From Syntrophaceticus sp050949745 (GTDB lineage Bacteria; Bacillota; DSM-12270; Thermacetogeniales; Thermacetogeniaceae): DNA of 64,000 bases. This document shows positions 32,255 through 41,383 of the stretch, in pieces. Location: the NCBI GenBank assembly GCA_050949745.1, contig JBMNGF010000018.1, positions 124,001 through 188,000 of the forward strand, in the 5' to 3' direction. The translations under genes were made by a program, and so were the position numbers. Position 1 is the stretch's first letter, and every line of letters starts with the position of its first letter. The notes under the pieces were generated by a model, which did not search any database, had not been told where the DNA came from, and saw only the letters and a list, made by a program, of their open reading frames with translations.

Positions 32255-34756
32255 ATGCCAGAACTGGGAGGGATGCTCCGCTATGGCATTCCCGAATACC
32301 GCTTGCCGAGGGAGATCTTAGATCAAGAGATCCAATTGATCGAGCAGCTGGGTGTCCGGTTTGTGACCTCTAGCAGGATCGGTGCTGACTTAAGCCTGGA
32401 CGAATTGCAAAAGAGCTATGATGCGGTGTTTGTTGGTATCGGGGCTTGGGAGAGTATGTCCCTGAGGTGTACAGGTGAGGACCTGCCCTGTGTGATGGGT
32501 GGGATCGATTTCCTGGCAAAGGTAGCACAGGATGAAAAAGTTGCTATCGGTGAACAGGTAGCGGTTGTCGGGGGTGGCAACACTGCTATGGATGCCGCCC
32601 GCACTGCGGTAAGGTTAGGTGCCAAAGAGGTTACTGTGTTGTACAGGAGAACTCGGGCAGAAATGCCTGCAGAAGATATTGAAATAGAGGAAGCGATGGA
32701 GGAGGGAGTTGTTTTCAGATTCTTGGTCTCCCCCCTGGAAGTGATGTCTGATGGAGCTTCCACGAGCATTAAGCTGCAGAAGATGGAGTTAGGGGAACCG
32801 GATGCCAGCGGGAGGCGCAGGCCGGTACCTATTCCCGGTGCAGAAGAAGTGCTTCCTGTGGATACGGTGATCAGTGCTGTAGGCCAGAGGGTGAAGCCTG
32901 TTGGATTGGATGGACTGGAACTGACGAAATGGGGCTCGATCACTGTTGATGAGGAGACAATGGCGACAAACATCCCCGGTGTTTTTGCAGGTGGGGATGC
33001 TGTAACAGGTCCCGGTATCGCTATTGAGGCTGTGGCCCAGGGAAAAAGAGCTGCAGATGCAATGCATGACTATCTGCAGGGAAGGCCTATGAGCTTCAAG
33101 GAGCCCTTTGTGCTTGGGCAAAAGGACATTGATCATGAACAGTTTGTTGCTTATGAAAAGGCGGAAAGGGTATCTGTACCACAGGAGCCGATAGCGGAAC
33201 GGATTAGGGATTTTCGTGAGGTCAACCACACCCTTAGTGAGCATGCTGCTCAAAAAGAAGGTGAGCGCTGTTTAGAATGTGGCTGCAAGGCTTACTATGA
33301 CTGTGAGTTAATCGCTTATGCTGATCTCTATGATGTTGAACCTGAGAGGTTAGGAGGAGCTAAGGTGATGCGGGAACAGCCCGAACAACAGCATCCATTG
33401 ATCGAGATCAACCCAGACAAGTGTACCCTCTGTGGGTTGTGTGTCCGCATCTGTGATCAGGTGGTAGGGGCTGGTGTATTGGGGCTGGTGCACCGTGGCT
33501 TTGAAACTGTGGTCAAGCCGGAGTTTGGACTGCCTCTACAAGAAACAAGCTGTCTGTCCTGTGGAGAGTGTGTGGCAGTTTGCCCGACCGGTGCATTGAC
33601 CGATCATTATCCAATGCGAAAACAGCTATCCCTTAAGTTGACGGAAAGTCCCTCTCTTTGCTCAGGCTGTAGCCTAGGGTGTGAGCTGGTATACCATACC
33701 TATGATGATCTGGTTCTGCGTGCCTTACCAGCCTCCACCGGTTATCTGTGTGAGAAGGGGCGCTACGGACAATTTCAAGCTGTCGAAGATAGGCTGGCTA
33801 AACCGATGATACGCTGTGGTGAACAGCTTTGTGAGGCCACTTACCAGGAGGCAATCTCCAGGGCTGCCAGTGAGGCATCTCGGATCAAGGAGAGTTTCGG
33901 GGCAGAATCGATAGCTGTTTACATCTCCCCTACTTATACACAGGAGGAAATAAAGGCAGCTGTTCACTTGGGGCGTGATGTTTTGGGAACAGAGCATTTG
34001 GTTTCATCTGCAGGAAAATATGCCCAGTATTCGAATGCAGGCCTGAAGCAAATCAAGGAAGCTGACCTAATCCTCATGGTGGGTGCTATGAAAGAATGTG
34101 AGGTTGCAGCTTTTTCGGCTCGGGAGATGGCCTGTCAGGGTGTGGACCTGGTAATAATGAGCAATGAACCCACCTTGGCTGATGATGTGGCTACCTTGAA
34201 ATTAGAATTACAAAGTGGCACAGGATTCAATCCCACACCTGAGGTCAGGCAACTGGCTGCCTTATATACTGCTGCCAGGAAGCCCTTAATTCTGATTGAT
34301 GGCTTCTCAGTAGCTGAAGAGGACATTAAATTGCTGTCCAATATGGCATTGGGCCTGCAAAAGGTGGATTCGGAGAACAGTATCCTGGTAGTAGAACCAG
34401 GAGCCAACGCAGCGGGCATTTGGGAACTGGGAGTCCGAACTGATTTTTCCGAAATCGCTGAAATGGTGAGAAGTGGTGAGTGTCGTGGGCTCTTTGTTTT
34501 CGGAGAAGATCCGATTGGACAAGAACTGTTGTCCAGTGCAGAAGCCGAAAAACTAGAACTCCTGCTTGTCACTACACCGGTACTCAATACATTAGCTCAA
34601 TCGGCCACTGTGGTTCTTCCGGGGAGCACTCCTCTCGAAATAGAAGGGAGTTACCTGATAGCTGGTAAATACGAAAAGTTGAACAAAGTTTGTCCTCCGG
34701 CAGAAAGGGACAATTTAGAGCTAATCGATGCCCTTTCCGCGGCTGTGAGTATATAA
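32255..34756 (+). CDS. NuoG/GltD-type FeS-flavin oxidoreductase, C-terminal piece (frameshifted)
   Basis: Continues the preceding piece; the intact protein would be about 1058 aa. In order it has the rest of the GltD-like FAD module; the second nucleotide loop VVGGGNTAMDAARTAVRLGA, with YRRTRAEMPA suggesting NADPH; and the FAD motif GVFAGGDAVTGPGIAIEAVA. Next come ERCLECGCKAY and two ferredoxin clusters (CTLCGLCVRICDQ and CLSCGECVAVCPTGA). Last is a NuoG/formate-dehydrogenase-like part beginning CSGCSLGCELVY, with no obvious Mo ligand (about 350 residues). Such fusions link NAD(P)H, ferredoxin and a molybdo-enzyme. It ends the operon; a terminator follows within 50 bases. Confidence 0.85.
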   Translation: MPELGGMLRYGIPEYRLPREILDQEIQLIEQLGVRFVTSSRIGADLSLDELQKSYDAVFVGIGAWESMSLRCTGEDLPCVMGGIDFLAKVAQDEKVAIGEQVAVVGGGNTAMDAARTAVRLGAKEVTVLYRRTRAEMPAEDIEIEEAMEEGVVFRFLVSPLEVMSDGASTSIKLQKMELGEPDASGRRRPVPIPGAEEVLPVDTVISAVGQRVKPVGLDGLELTKWGSITVDEETMATNIPGVFAGGDAVTGPGIAIEAVAQGKRAADAMHDYLQGRPMSFKEPFVLGQKDIDHEQFVAYEKAERVSVPQEPIAERIRDFREVNHTLSEHAAQKEGERCLECGCKAYYDCELIAYADLYDVEPERLGGAKVMREQPEQQHPLIEINPDKCTLCGLCVRICDQVVGAGVLGLVHRGFETVVKPEFGLPLQETSCLSCGECVAVCPTGALTDHYPMRKQLSLKLTESPSLCSGCSLGCELVYHTYDDLVLRALPASTGYLCEKGRYGQFQAVEDRLAKPMIRCGEQLCEATYQEAISRAASEASRIKESFGAESIAVYISPTYTQEEIKAAVHLGRDVLGTEHLVSSAGKYAQYSNAGLKQIKEADLILMVGAMKECEVAAFSAREMACQGVDLVIMSNEPTLADDVATLKLELQSGTGFNPTPEVRQLAALYTAARKPLILIDGFSVAEEDIKLLSNMALGLQKVDSENSILVVEPGANAAGIWELGVRTDFSEIAEMVRSGECRGLFVFGEDPIGQELLSSAEAEKLELLLVTTPVLNTLAQSATVVLPGSTPLEIEGSYLIAGKYEKLNKVCPPAERDNLELIDALSAAVSI

Positions 34757-34793
34757 AGACAAGCACGCTGACCGATAGTGTTAAAAACTATAG

Positions 34794-34835
34794 AAAATGG
34801 AGAACCGCTGTTAGATAGGCGGTTCTCCATTTTTC
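34794..34835 (+). terminator. Rho-independent terminator of the H4MPT array
   Basis: ATGGAGAACCGC pairs with GCGGTTCTCCAT and is followed by TTTTTC, about 40 bases after the last stop. Perfect 12-bp stem with outer A-T pairs. It marks the end of the 25-kb plus-strand gene array. Confidence 0.9.
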
Positions 34836-34906
34836 TTGAGTGGCAAAAGAAATGTCCCTTTGCCATTCTTGCAGGAGAATTCTTCATCACGTTGAACCTA
34901 TAAATT

Positions 34907-36325
34907 ATGATGAATCAGTACATGGAAAAACTGTACCCAAGGTCACTGATACACCTAACACGTCATTTGCAGGGACTCATCCAGGGAAAGTTATGGCTGA
35001 AGATACTCATAAGCATGTTCCTTGGTCTTGTGGTGGGGTTGATTTTATCTCCACACACAGGCCTTGTAAGCCCTAAGGCAGCCGAGGTGTTCGGCAGTTG
35101 GCTGGCACTGCCGGGAAACATATTTTTAGGGCTTATTCAGATGATTGTGATCCCTCTGATACTTGCTTCCATTATACGGGGTATGGCTGCCAGTGAGGAT
35201 CTGGAGCATTTGCGACAACTCGGGCTGAGGCTTGTTTTTTATTTAACCATAACCACCATAGTGGCCATTACTATCGGTATAGGTGTTACTACCGTTCTGC
35301 AGCCTGGCCAGTTTATAGACCAATCACTAGTCACATCGGTGGTAGAAACGGCACCAGCTGAAAGCCAGGAAGGTATCACGGAGACACCGGAGCTGGAAGC
35401 CTTTCCCGATATCGTAATTAGTCTGTTTCCTGAAAACCCCCTGGGGTCTATGATGAAAGGGGAGATGCTGCAGGTTGTCCTCTTTTCATTAATTATCGGT
35501 TTTGCCCTTGTAACTATGGTTTCTAACCATGCCAAACCTTTACTGGAGTTGTTAGGGTCTATACAAGAGGTATGTATGACCGTGGTGCGCTGGGCTATGT
35601 ACCTGGCTCCTCTGGCTGTTTTTGGATTATTGGCACAGATCACCATCAAGGTAGGGTTTGAAGCTCTGCTGGGTATGGCCGCGTATGTGGGCACTGTCCT
35701 TCTGGCACTGCTGCTATTACTCTGTTTCTACCTGTTAATAGTCTTTTTTGTTTCCGGCAAAAGCCCCTTGGCTTTTATGGGAGCGATCCGGGAAGCACAG
35801 CTTCTGGCCTTTTCCACCTCCAGTTCCGCAGCAGTGATGCCTCTATCCCTGAAGACGGCTAAAGAAAAGTTAAAGGTACGGCCTTCTATTTCAGAGTTTG
35901 TAATCCCCTTAGGGACCACCATCAATATGGATGGTACAGCTCTTTACCAAGGTGCAGCCACAGTGTTTTTAGCTCAGGTTTTCGGGATTGAACTGGGGCT
36001 GTCAGCTTTAGTTCTCATTGTGGTCACAACAGTGGCAGCCTCTCTCGGTACTCCGGCTACCCCCGGAGTTGGCATAGTGATTTTATCTTTAGTTCTGGAA
36101 AGCGCAGGAATACCCACTGCTGGAATTGCCCTTATTCTTGGCGTAGACAGAATTCTTGATATGAGCCGAACTGTATTGAACGTGACTGGAGACTTCACAG
36201 CCTGTCTGGTTATGGACCGTTGGGTAGGGGGAAGTAAAACATTTGAAGAAGAGTTAAGCGAAGAGGAAGAGAGGGAAAAGAAAAGGGCCGAAACAGGAGA
36301 AGATGTGATTTATAATGTGGGATAA
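34907..36325 (+). CDS. Dicarboxylate/amino acid:cation symporter (DAACS family)
   Basis: Secondary transporter for glutamate, aspartate or C4-dicarboxylates driven by H+ or Na+. The 472-aa protein has about eight membrane helices and the family signatures: serine-rich hairpin AFSTSSSAAVMPLSL, LGTTINMDGTALYQG with the NMDGT core, and SLGTPATPGVGIVI for the second hairpin. A charged C-terminal tail (EEELSEEEEREKKRAE) is unusual but common in such tails. The start is uncertain: neither ATG 34907 nor 34922 has a clear ribosome binding site. Own transcription unit between two terminator-like hairpins. Confidence 0.88.
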   Translation: MMNQYMEKLYPRSLIHLTRHLQGLIQGKLWLKILISMFLGLVVGLILSPHTGLVSPKAAEVFGSWLALPGNIFLGLIQMIVIPLILASIIRGMAASEDLEHLRQLGLRLVFYLTITTIVAITIGIGVTTVLQPGQFIDQSLVTSVVETAPAESQEGITETPELEAFPDIVISLFPENPLGSMMKGEMLQVVLFSLIIGFALVTMVSNHAKPLLELLGSIQEVCMTVVRWAMYLAPLAVFGLLAQITIKVGFEALLGMAAYVGTVLLALLLLLCFYLLIVFFVSGKSPLAFMGAIREAQLLAFSTSSSAAVMPLSLKTAKEKLKVRPSISEFVIPLGTTINMDGTALYQGAATVFLAQVFGIELGLSALVLIVVTTVAASLGTPATPGVGIVILSLVLESAGIPTAGIALILGVDRILDMSRTVLNVTGDFTACLVMDRWVGGSKTFEEELSEEEEREKKRAETGEDVIYNVG

Positions 36326-36373
36326 TCAATAATTCTTTGATATCCGATAAAAGTTGAGTAGTACCTAGATCCT

Positions 36374-36571
36374 TTATTGAAATCTTCGTTTCTTGTTGAT
36401 CACCATTGCTACGGTTAAGAAGGCTAAAGCAAAGCCAAACTGTATCAACATACTTGATAAAATAGGTTCCAGATTAGCTTCTGCCTCTCTTTTATGAGAG
36501 ATAATATTTACCAGGAACTGTATACTGGACCCGTAGGTACGGTTCTGTGAGAGGGATAACGCCGCAGAAAG
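36374..36571 (-). pseudogene. Possible remnant of a membrane-protein gene (C-terminal end)
   Basis: An open frame of 65 codons with no plausible start codon at its beginning. It ends in a membrane segment and a basic tail (LSSMLIQFGFALAFLTVAMV then INKKRRFQ). It looks like the 3' end of a lost gene. No family is recognised. Confidence 0.3.
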
Positions 36572-36593
36572 CTACTGTGGCGCTATCCCTCTC
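36549..36593 (+). terminator. Large hairpin after the symporter gene
   Basis: GAGAGGGATA-a-CGCC-g-CAG pairs with CTG-t-GGCG-c-TATCCCTCTC, about 17 pairs with two mismatched positions and a 7-base loop. Only a short T-rich tail follows, so it may act as a bidirectional terminator or be a palindromic repeat. Confidence 0.5.
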
Positions 36594-36652
36594 GGTTTAT
36601 GCAAGGTTAGCAGCCACAGGAGCAGTTCCCCTCTTAATTTACTGTAAAACAG

Positions 36653-37853
36653 TTATTCGGAAGAGCATATGAAAGTTTCTGAGCACTTTTTATAGTTATT
36701 GTTTTCTACCGGCACACACCTCCGTGGTATGACATCAAAAGGTCGCATCATGTCATAATCTTCATGTTCTAAGATGTGACAGTGATAGACATACCTTCCT
36801 GTATAAGGTCCAAAACGCATGATAATACGTGTTACAAAACCAGGAAGTGCCTGAACAGTATCTTTCCAACCTCTTTCATTTGGAAGAGCTGGCTCAGGTT
36901 CACCTGTAAAATGCAACTGCCCTGTAAGATTGAATGCATCTGTATCAAAGGGTATGCGGTCGAGGATCTGGAATTGTATTTGATGAATATGGATCGGATG
37001 TACTGCAAGCCCCTGGTTAATAATCCTCCATATTTCAACATCTCCGACAACAGGATTTTCGGTGATTCCATTCATATATTCATGGTTATTTAACAGAAAT
37101 CTAAGCCGGTTGAAACTATCTCTTGTTACATCGAGGGTCAGATCTCGAATCACCTGCGACCCCAGGAGTGATAGAAGGATTTGGATAAGTAGGAGGAGGA
37201 TCGTCAATTGTAGAGGGGTAAAACAAGGAACCGTCGTTATAGAATTCCCTGTCCATTATCACTAAAGGCATCTCATAACTTCCTGAAGGAAGATTTAAGG
37301 CGCGTTCCTGTTCATTGCGAATGATATAAATCCCGGCAAGTCCAGCATAAACATTTAGGCGAGTGATCCCCACTGCATGGTCATGGTACCAGAGTGTGGT
37401 GGGTCGTTGATTATTCGGGTATTTATAAACTTTTTGTATAAAGCGGGGACCACATTTTTCAAAATCCCTGGTAAACCAGGCATCTGGATAGCCATCACTC
37501 TCAGGCTCAACTTCTGCTCCATGTAAATGGACAACTGTACGCACCTCTGGCATGTGTTCACCAGATGAGTGCAGAGTGCGGTCAATCGGCAGAAAGTGCT
37601 TATCTGGCAGGTTATTTATCCACTTCACATGGGTACATTCTCCCTGTTCAACTTCTATAGTGGGCCCAGGCAATTGTCCTTCATATCCCCATACTTTTGT
37701 TTGCGGAAGTTCGCTGTGAAACTGATGAAAAAACTCTTCCATCTTAACTTCATAATAAGTGATATCTTTATATCGTTTTTTAGGTTTTAAAACTCTGGGG
37801 GTAGGTAGTGGATCAAGAAAAGGTGTAAGAGACATTATTACCTCTCCTTTCAA
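36653..37853 (-). pseudogene. cotA: Spore-coat laccase CotA-like multicopper oxidase, disrupted
   Basis: Two frames together resemble CotA but cannot make it. The N-terminal part (37116-37853) carries VVHLHGAEVEPESDGYPDAW and TTLWYHDHAVGITRLNVYAG. The C-terminal part (36653-37207) carries AVHPIHIHQIQFQILDRIPF and YVYHCHILEHEDYDMMRPFD. The middle copper-oxidase domain is missing: the coding sequence jumps from TYPNPSITPG to a region near VTRDSFNRLRFLLNN in another frame. About 140 residues are gone relative to the usual 510-aa enzyme. An internal deletion with frameshift is the simplest reading, so the gene is probably dead. Confidence 0.85.
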
Positions 37854-38236
37854 AATATAAAGTTAGTTCATCATATGCAGTAAGTGGTAAATTGCTCTTA
37901 TGTGACAAAGGGTTAGGGGGGATTAGTAAAGTTAGTGTCCAGCTTAGGATGGATAGACAGACGAAGTTGCTTAATACTGATCATTGAAGATTAAACAGTT
38001 CATTGATATTCGACAAAGGTTGGGGCTGTCCGGTATTGTCTGACTAACTCTTTTGTCTGTGCTTTATTAGCTATTATCGTTGATACTTTTTCTCTTTTCC
38101 TTTAGAATATAAGTAAAAGTTGAATTATCTTGTTCTGCGCGCATCCTTTCTAAAGGTGAATTTTCACGATAAGCATAGTTAATCATCAGTTCTATATATA
38201 GTATAATCATAGTTGTATGATGGGGTGTGCAATTTT
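37854..38236. other. Intergenic stretch upstream of the LysR gene
   Basis: No gene is seen. A segment at about 38000 (TTGATATTCGACAAAGGTTG) resembles one at about 36338 (TTGATATCCGATAAAAGTTG), so a short repeat may flank the cotA remnant. Close to the LysR start, ATCAT-AGTTGT-ATGAT (about 38207-38222) is a possible regulator site next to a TATAAT-like -10. Confidence 0.4.
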
Positions 38237-39160
38237 ATGGATCTGCGTAGTTTGAATTATTTCGTGCATGCGGCAAAGTATCTCAATTTCACGCAGGCTG
38301 CAAAGGAATGCTATATTTCCCAGACGGCGGTAAGCTTGGCGATCGCAAAACTCGAGGATGAGCTCGGGTTCCTTCTGTTCGAGCGCAACAACCGGGTCAT
38401 CGGTCTGACCGAGGCTGGAAAGGAATTTTACAATTGGGCGTCGCAGATACTTCAAAGCTATGATAATGCGGTAAAGCGCTGCAAGAATATTGCTTCCGGC
38501 TACTCAGGGGACATTGCCATCGCGTTTGCAAGCTTATTCGACGGTCTGTTTTTCATGCCTCAGCTGAAGGTTTTTAATAGGCGATATCCAAATGTGCAGA
38601 TTAGAACACATACGGTGTCGCCCAATTATATGCAACAAGCCCTCAAATCTAGCGAAATAGACGCTGCTGTGTGCTGGCCCTATGACTTTCTCGCTGATGA
38701 AGACCTTACAGTATACGACTTGTGTGATATGAATCTGATCCTTGCCGTCAATTCCCTACATCCGTTTGCTTCTATGGAAAGGATACCTGCGGAACTCATG
38801 AAGCACGAGACCTGCTATATGCTGTCTGCCAGCAACCAGCAGCTAACGAAGAAGGACCTGCAAAGCGAGCTGACCCACGCTGGGCTTTCAGAGCTGAATA
38901 TCTGTGAATGTTCCACTACGGAGGAGGTATTCATGCAGTTGGAGATGAATAACAGCATAGCCCTTGTCCCTGATTATTTCCGCAATTTTACGGACACTCA
39001 AATAGTGTACCGTGAAATAGATACCGACAAGAAGCTTGGTGCTGTACTGACCTTTTGCAACCTAAAGAGCAACAAAAATCCCACCCTTGATCTACTCCGT
39101 CGCAGTATGCGAAAGCAGAACATATCCGATGCTGACAGGGTTTTCTTCACGGAGAAATAA
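38237..39160 (+). CDS. LysR-family transcriptional regulator
   Basis: 307-aa LysR protein. N-terminal helix-turn-helix MDLRSLNYFVHAAKYLNFTQ through ISQTAVSLAIAKLEDELG and LFERNNRVIGLTEAG, followed by the two-lobed effector-binding domain (residues about 90-295). The ATG at 38237 is chosen since the domain begins right there; the longer frame from 38213 adds eight unneeded residues. It probably controls the nearby catabolic genes (aldo/keto reductase, transporters, dehydrogenase), but the effector is unknown. Confidence 0.88.
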   Translation: MDLRSLNYFVHAAKYLNFTQAAKECYISQTAVSLAIAKLEDELGFLLFERNNRVIGLTEAGKEFYNWASQILQSYDNAVKRCKNIASGYSGDIAIAFASLFDGLFFMPQLKVFNRRYPNVQIRTHTVSPNYMQQALKSSEIDAAVCWPYDFLADEDLTVYDLCDMNLILAVNSLHPFASMERIPAELMKHETCYMLSASNQQLTKKDLQSELTHAGLSELNICECSTTEEVFMQLEMNNSIALVPDYFRNFTDTQIVYREIDTDKKLGAVLTFCNLKSNKNPTLDLLRRSMRKQNISDADRVFFTEK

Positions 39161-39257
39161 AATAAAGATATAAAATAAGCCGACCTGTCTACAGATGACC
39201 AGCCGACTCTTATTGCAGCAAACCGCCTCCCTGATGCGACTTTCTTCTCTGTCCTCC

Positions 39258-40496
39258 TCATTCAGTTGCATCGTCGCAGTCCTTAAGCTCTTTTATGACA
39301 TCCCGAATCGAGATTCCCTGTTCGAGGGCGATCCTGGCTATATCCTCATACTCGGCCTTGCGGCGCACTATCCCGCTGGTTTTGGAGATTTTGACCTGCA
39401 CAGGGCCGAATCGGGTTTCCTTTGTCTCGATGGAGCGCTGGATACAGCTGCGGGCGCAGGTCTTTCTGCGGACACCCAGTGTCGTGGTGTGACGGAGCAT
39501 CAACTTTGTGAGCTTTTCTGCATCTTCCGGTCTGGAAATCACAGTTAGCAAGGTTCCGGGTCTGAATTTCTTCATCTGGATGGGGGTTATGAACACATCC
39601 AATGCCCCGCTTTTCATCAAAAGTTCGGCGGCGAAGCCAATCTCCTCGCCGGTGCAGTCGTCAAGGTTGCATGAGAGCTCCTCCACGGTCATCACCGGTA
39701 TGTTGGCCTCTCCAAGGAAGGCGCGCAGGATATTGGCTGCGGGAAATTCCTTTGTGCCCAGTCCGATACCGATCTTTTCGGTGGCCATCAGAGGCATTTG
39801 GCCGAATGAGGATGCGAAATATTTCAGAAGCGCCGCTCCTGTCGGCGTGCACAGCTCACCTTGGAAAGTGCCATAGCAGGGAACACCCCGCAGGATTGCG
39901 GCCGTTGCCGGCGTCGGTACTGGCAATATTCCGTGGGCGCAGTTCACCATGCCGCTTCCCACATTGATCGGGCTACAGATTATTTTGTTTGCGCCTATTT
40001 TTTCCATCAGCATGCAGACGCCAGTGATGTCCACCAGAGCATCCAGCGCCCCGACCTCATGCAGATGTATCTCTTCCACCGGACAGCCGTGGGCCTCGCT
40101 CTCAGCCTCGGCGATAAGCTTGTATACTTCCAGCACATCGTTTTTGACCTTCTCGCTTACCGATAGTCCTTTGATGATGCGCCGTATATCTGTTATTGAG
40201 GTATGGTGGTGACCATGTTTATGGTCATGGTTGTGATCGTGGTCATGACCAGTGAAAGAGGCGCCACTTTGCAGCACATCCTCGCTTATCTCCTCCTCGC
40301 CGCGGATAAATACATGCATGCGGGCACCCCGGATACCGGCGGAGGAAGCATATCCTCTTGAGATCTCGACCTGAGGGAGGTTCAGCGCCCTGAGGTCCTC
40401 CACAAATTTTTCCGGTTCAGGCAGTAGTTCTGAGAGGGATGCCATAAGCATGTCACCTGCTGCCCCCATATTGCATTCTAGATACAAGACCTTCAT
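39258..40496 (-). CDS. larC: Nickel-pincer cofactor nickel insertase LarC (second copy)
   Basis: 412-aa LarC with both domains: LYLECNMGAAGDMLMASLSEL, EEIHLHEVGALDALVDITGV, and the C-terminal VEELSCNLDDCTGEEIGFAA with TTLGVRR. A histidine-rich insertion of about 15 residues (GHDHDHNHDHKHGHHH) after residue 85 is absent from the copy at 26491 and may store or deliver nickel. The start overlaps the larB stop by 4 bases. It clearly differs in sequence from the copy in the H4MPT array, so it is not a recent duplication. Confidence 0.9.
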   Translation of the reverse strand: MKVLYLECNMGAAGDMLMASLSELLPEPEKFVEDLRALNLPQVEISRGYASSAGIRGARMHVFIRGEEEISEDVLQSGASFTGHDHDHNHDHKHGHHHTSITDIRRIIKGLSVSEKVKNDVLEVYKLIAEAESEAHGCPVEEIHLHEVGALDALVDITGVCMLMEKIGANKIICSPINVGSGMVNCAHGILPVPTPATAAILRGVPCYGTFQGELCTPTGAALLKYFASSFGQMPLMATEKIGIGLGTKEFPAANILRAFLGEANIPVMTVEELSCNLDDCTGEEIGFAAELLMKSGALDVFITPIQMKKFRPGTLLTVISRPEDAEKLTKLMLRHTTTLGVRRKTCARSCIQRSIETKETRFGPVQVKISKTSGIVRRKAEYEDIARIALEQGISIRDVIKELKDCDDATE

Positions 40497-41245
40497 TTGG
40501 ATCCCTCCATATGATTGATGCGTCCCGCCAGGAAGCCTGCACCGAAACCGTTGTCGATATTGACCACACTGACTCCGCTGGCACAGCTGTTGAGCATGTT
40601 CAAAAGGGCCGAAATGCCGCCTAAGCTGGCTCCATAGCCTACGCTGGTAGGGACCGCGATTACCGGCGCGTCCACAAGGCCCCCTACGACGCTTGGCAGG
40701 GCGCCCTCCATCCCAGCGACCGCGATGATCACACGAGCACCCATAATAACATCCAGCTTTGCCAGGAGGCGGTATAGTCCGGCTACGCCTACATCATAGA
40801 TCCGCTCGACCCGGTTGCCAAGCGCCTCGGCGGTGAGGGCTGCCTCTTCGCTTACGGGCTGGTCGCCGGTCCCTCCGGATACGACGGCGATATAACCGTC
40901 TCCGGTGTCTTTGAACTCCCTGTTGACGATGCCGACCTTTGATAGGGGATCATAGAACAGATCGAGGCTTTTTCCAACGAGCTCTGCGGCCTCAGGCTTC
41001 ATCCTGGTGATCAAAATGTTTTTATCCCCGTGGGCATCCATGGCCTGTGCTATCTTTAGTATCTGGTCAGCTGTCTTTGCAGCACCATAGATGACCTCCT
41101 GTGCACCTTGACGCAGGGCTCGGTGGTGGTCAATTTTTGCAAACCCGATATCCCCCTCAAAGGGCTGTATCTTAAGCTTGCATTTGGCCTCCTGCGGGGT
41201 CATCGTTCCGGCTTGGACCGCCTGTAGAATTTTCATTGTCTCCAT
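40493..41245 (-). CDS. larB: Nickel-pincer cofactor biosynthesis protein LarB (second copy)
   Basis: About 250 aa, with AKIDHHRALRQGAQEVIYGA, VVSGGTGDQPVSEEAALTAE, YDVGVAGLYRLL and the catalytic cysteine motif MLNSCASGVSVVNIDNGFGA. The ATG at 41245 has GAGGAGGA about 9 bases before it; the upstream ATG at 41302 has no good site. It lies downstream of the FeS aldo/keto reductase gene on the same strand and is coupled to larC. Confidence 0.9.
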   Translation of the reverse strand: METMKILQAVQAGTMTPQEAKCKLKIQPFEGDIGFAKIDHHRALRQGAQEVIYGAAKTADQILKIAQAMDAHGDKNILITRMKPEAAELVGKSLDLFYDPLSKVGIVNREFKDTGDGYIAVVSGGTGDQPVSEEAALTAEALGNRVERIYDVGVAGLYRLLAKLDVIMGARVIIAVAGMEGALPSVVGGLVDAPVIAVPTSVGYGASLGGISALLNMLNSCASGVSVVNIDNGFGAGFLAGRINHMEGSK

Positions 41246-41334
41246 ATCAGTATTTTCCTCCTCACGAGTCTCAGCTTCCAAAATTTCTAGGGGGCTGTGC
41301 ATAATCCTTCAGTAGACAGGTTAGTTGTTAGGTA

Positions 41335-41362
41335 ACAAGGAGCGCTCTGCAGCGCTCCTTGT
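41335..41362 (-). terminator. Perfect 12-bp hairpin between the aldo/keto reductase and larB
   Basis: ACAAGGAGCGCT and AGCGCTCCTTGT form a perfect stem with a 4-base loop (CTGC), 22 bases past the reductase stop. Without a T-tract it may be an attenuator or mRNA 3'-end stabiliser separating reductase and larBC expression. Confidence 0.55.
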
Positions 41363-41383
41363 CATTCACAAACCATTATCAAA

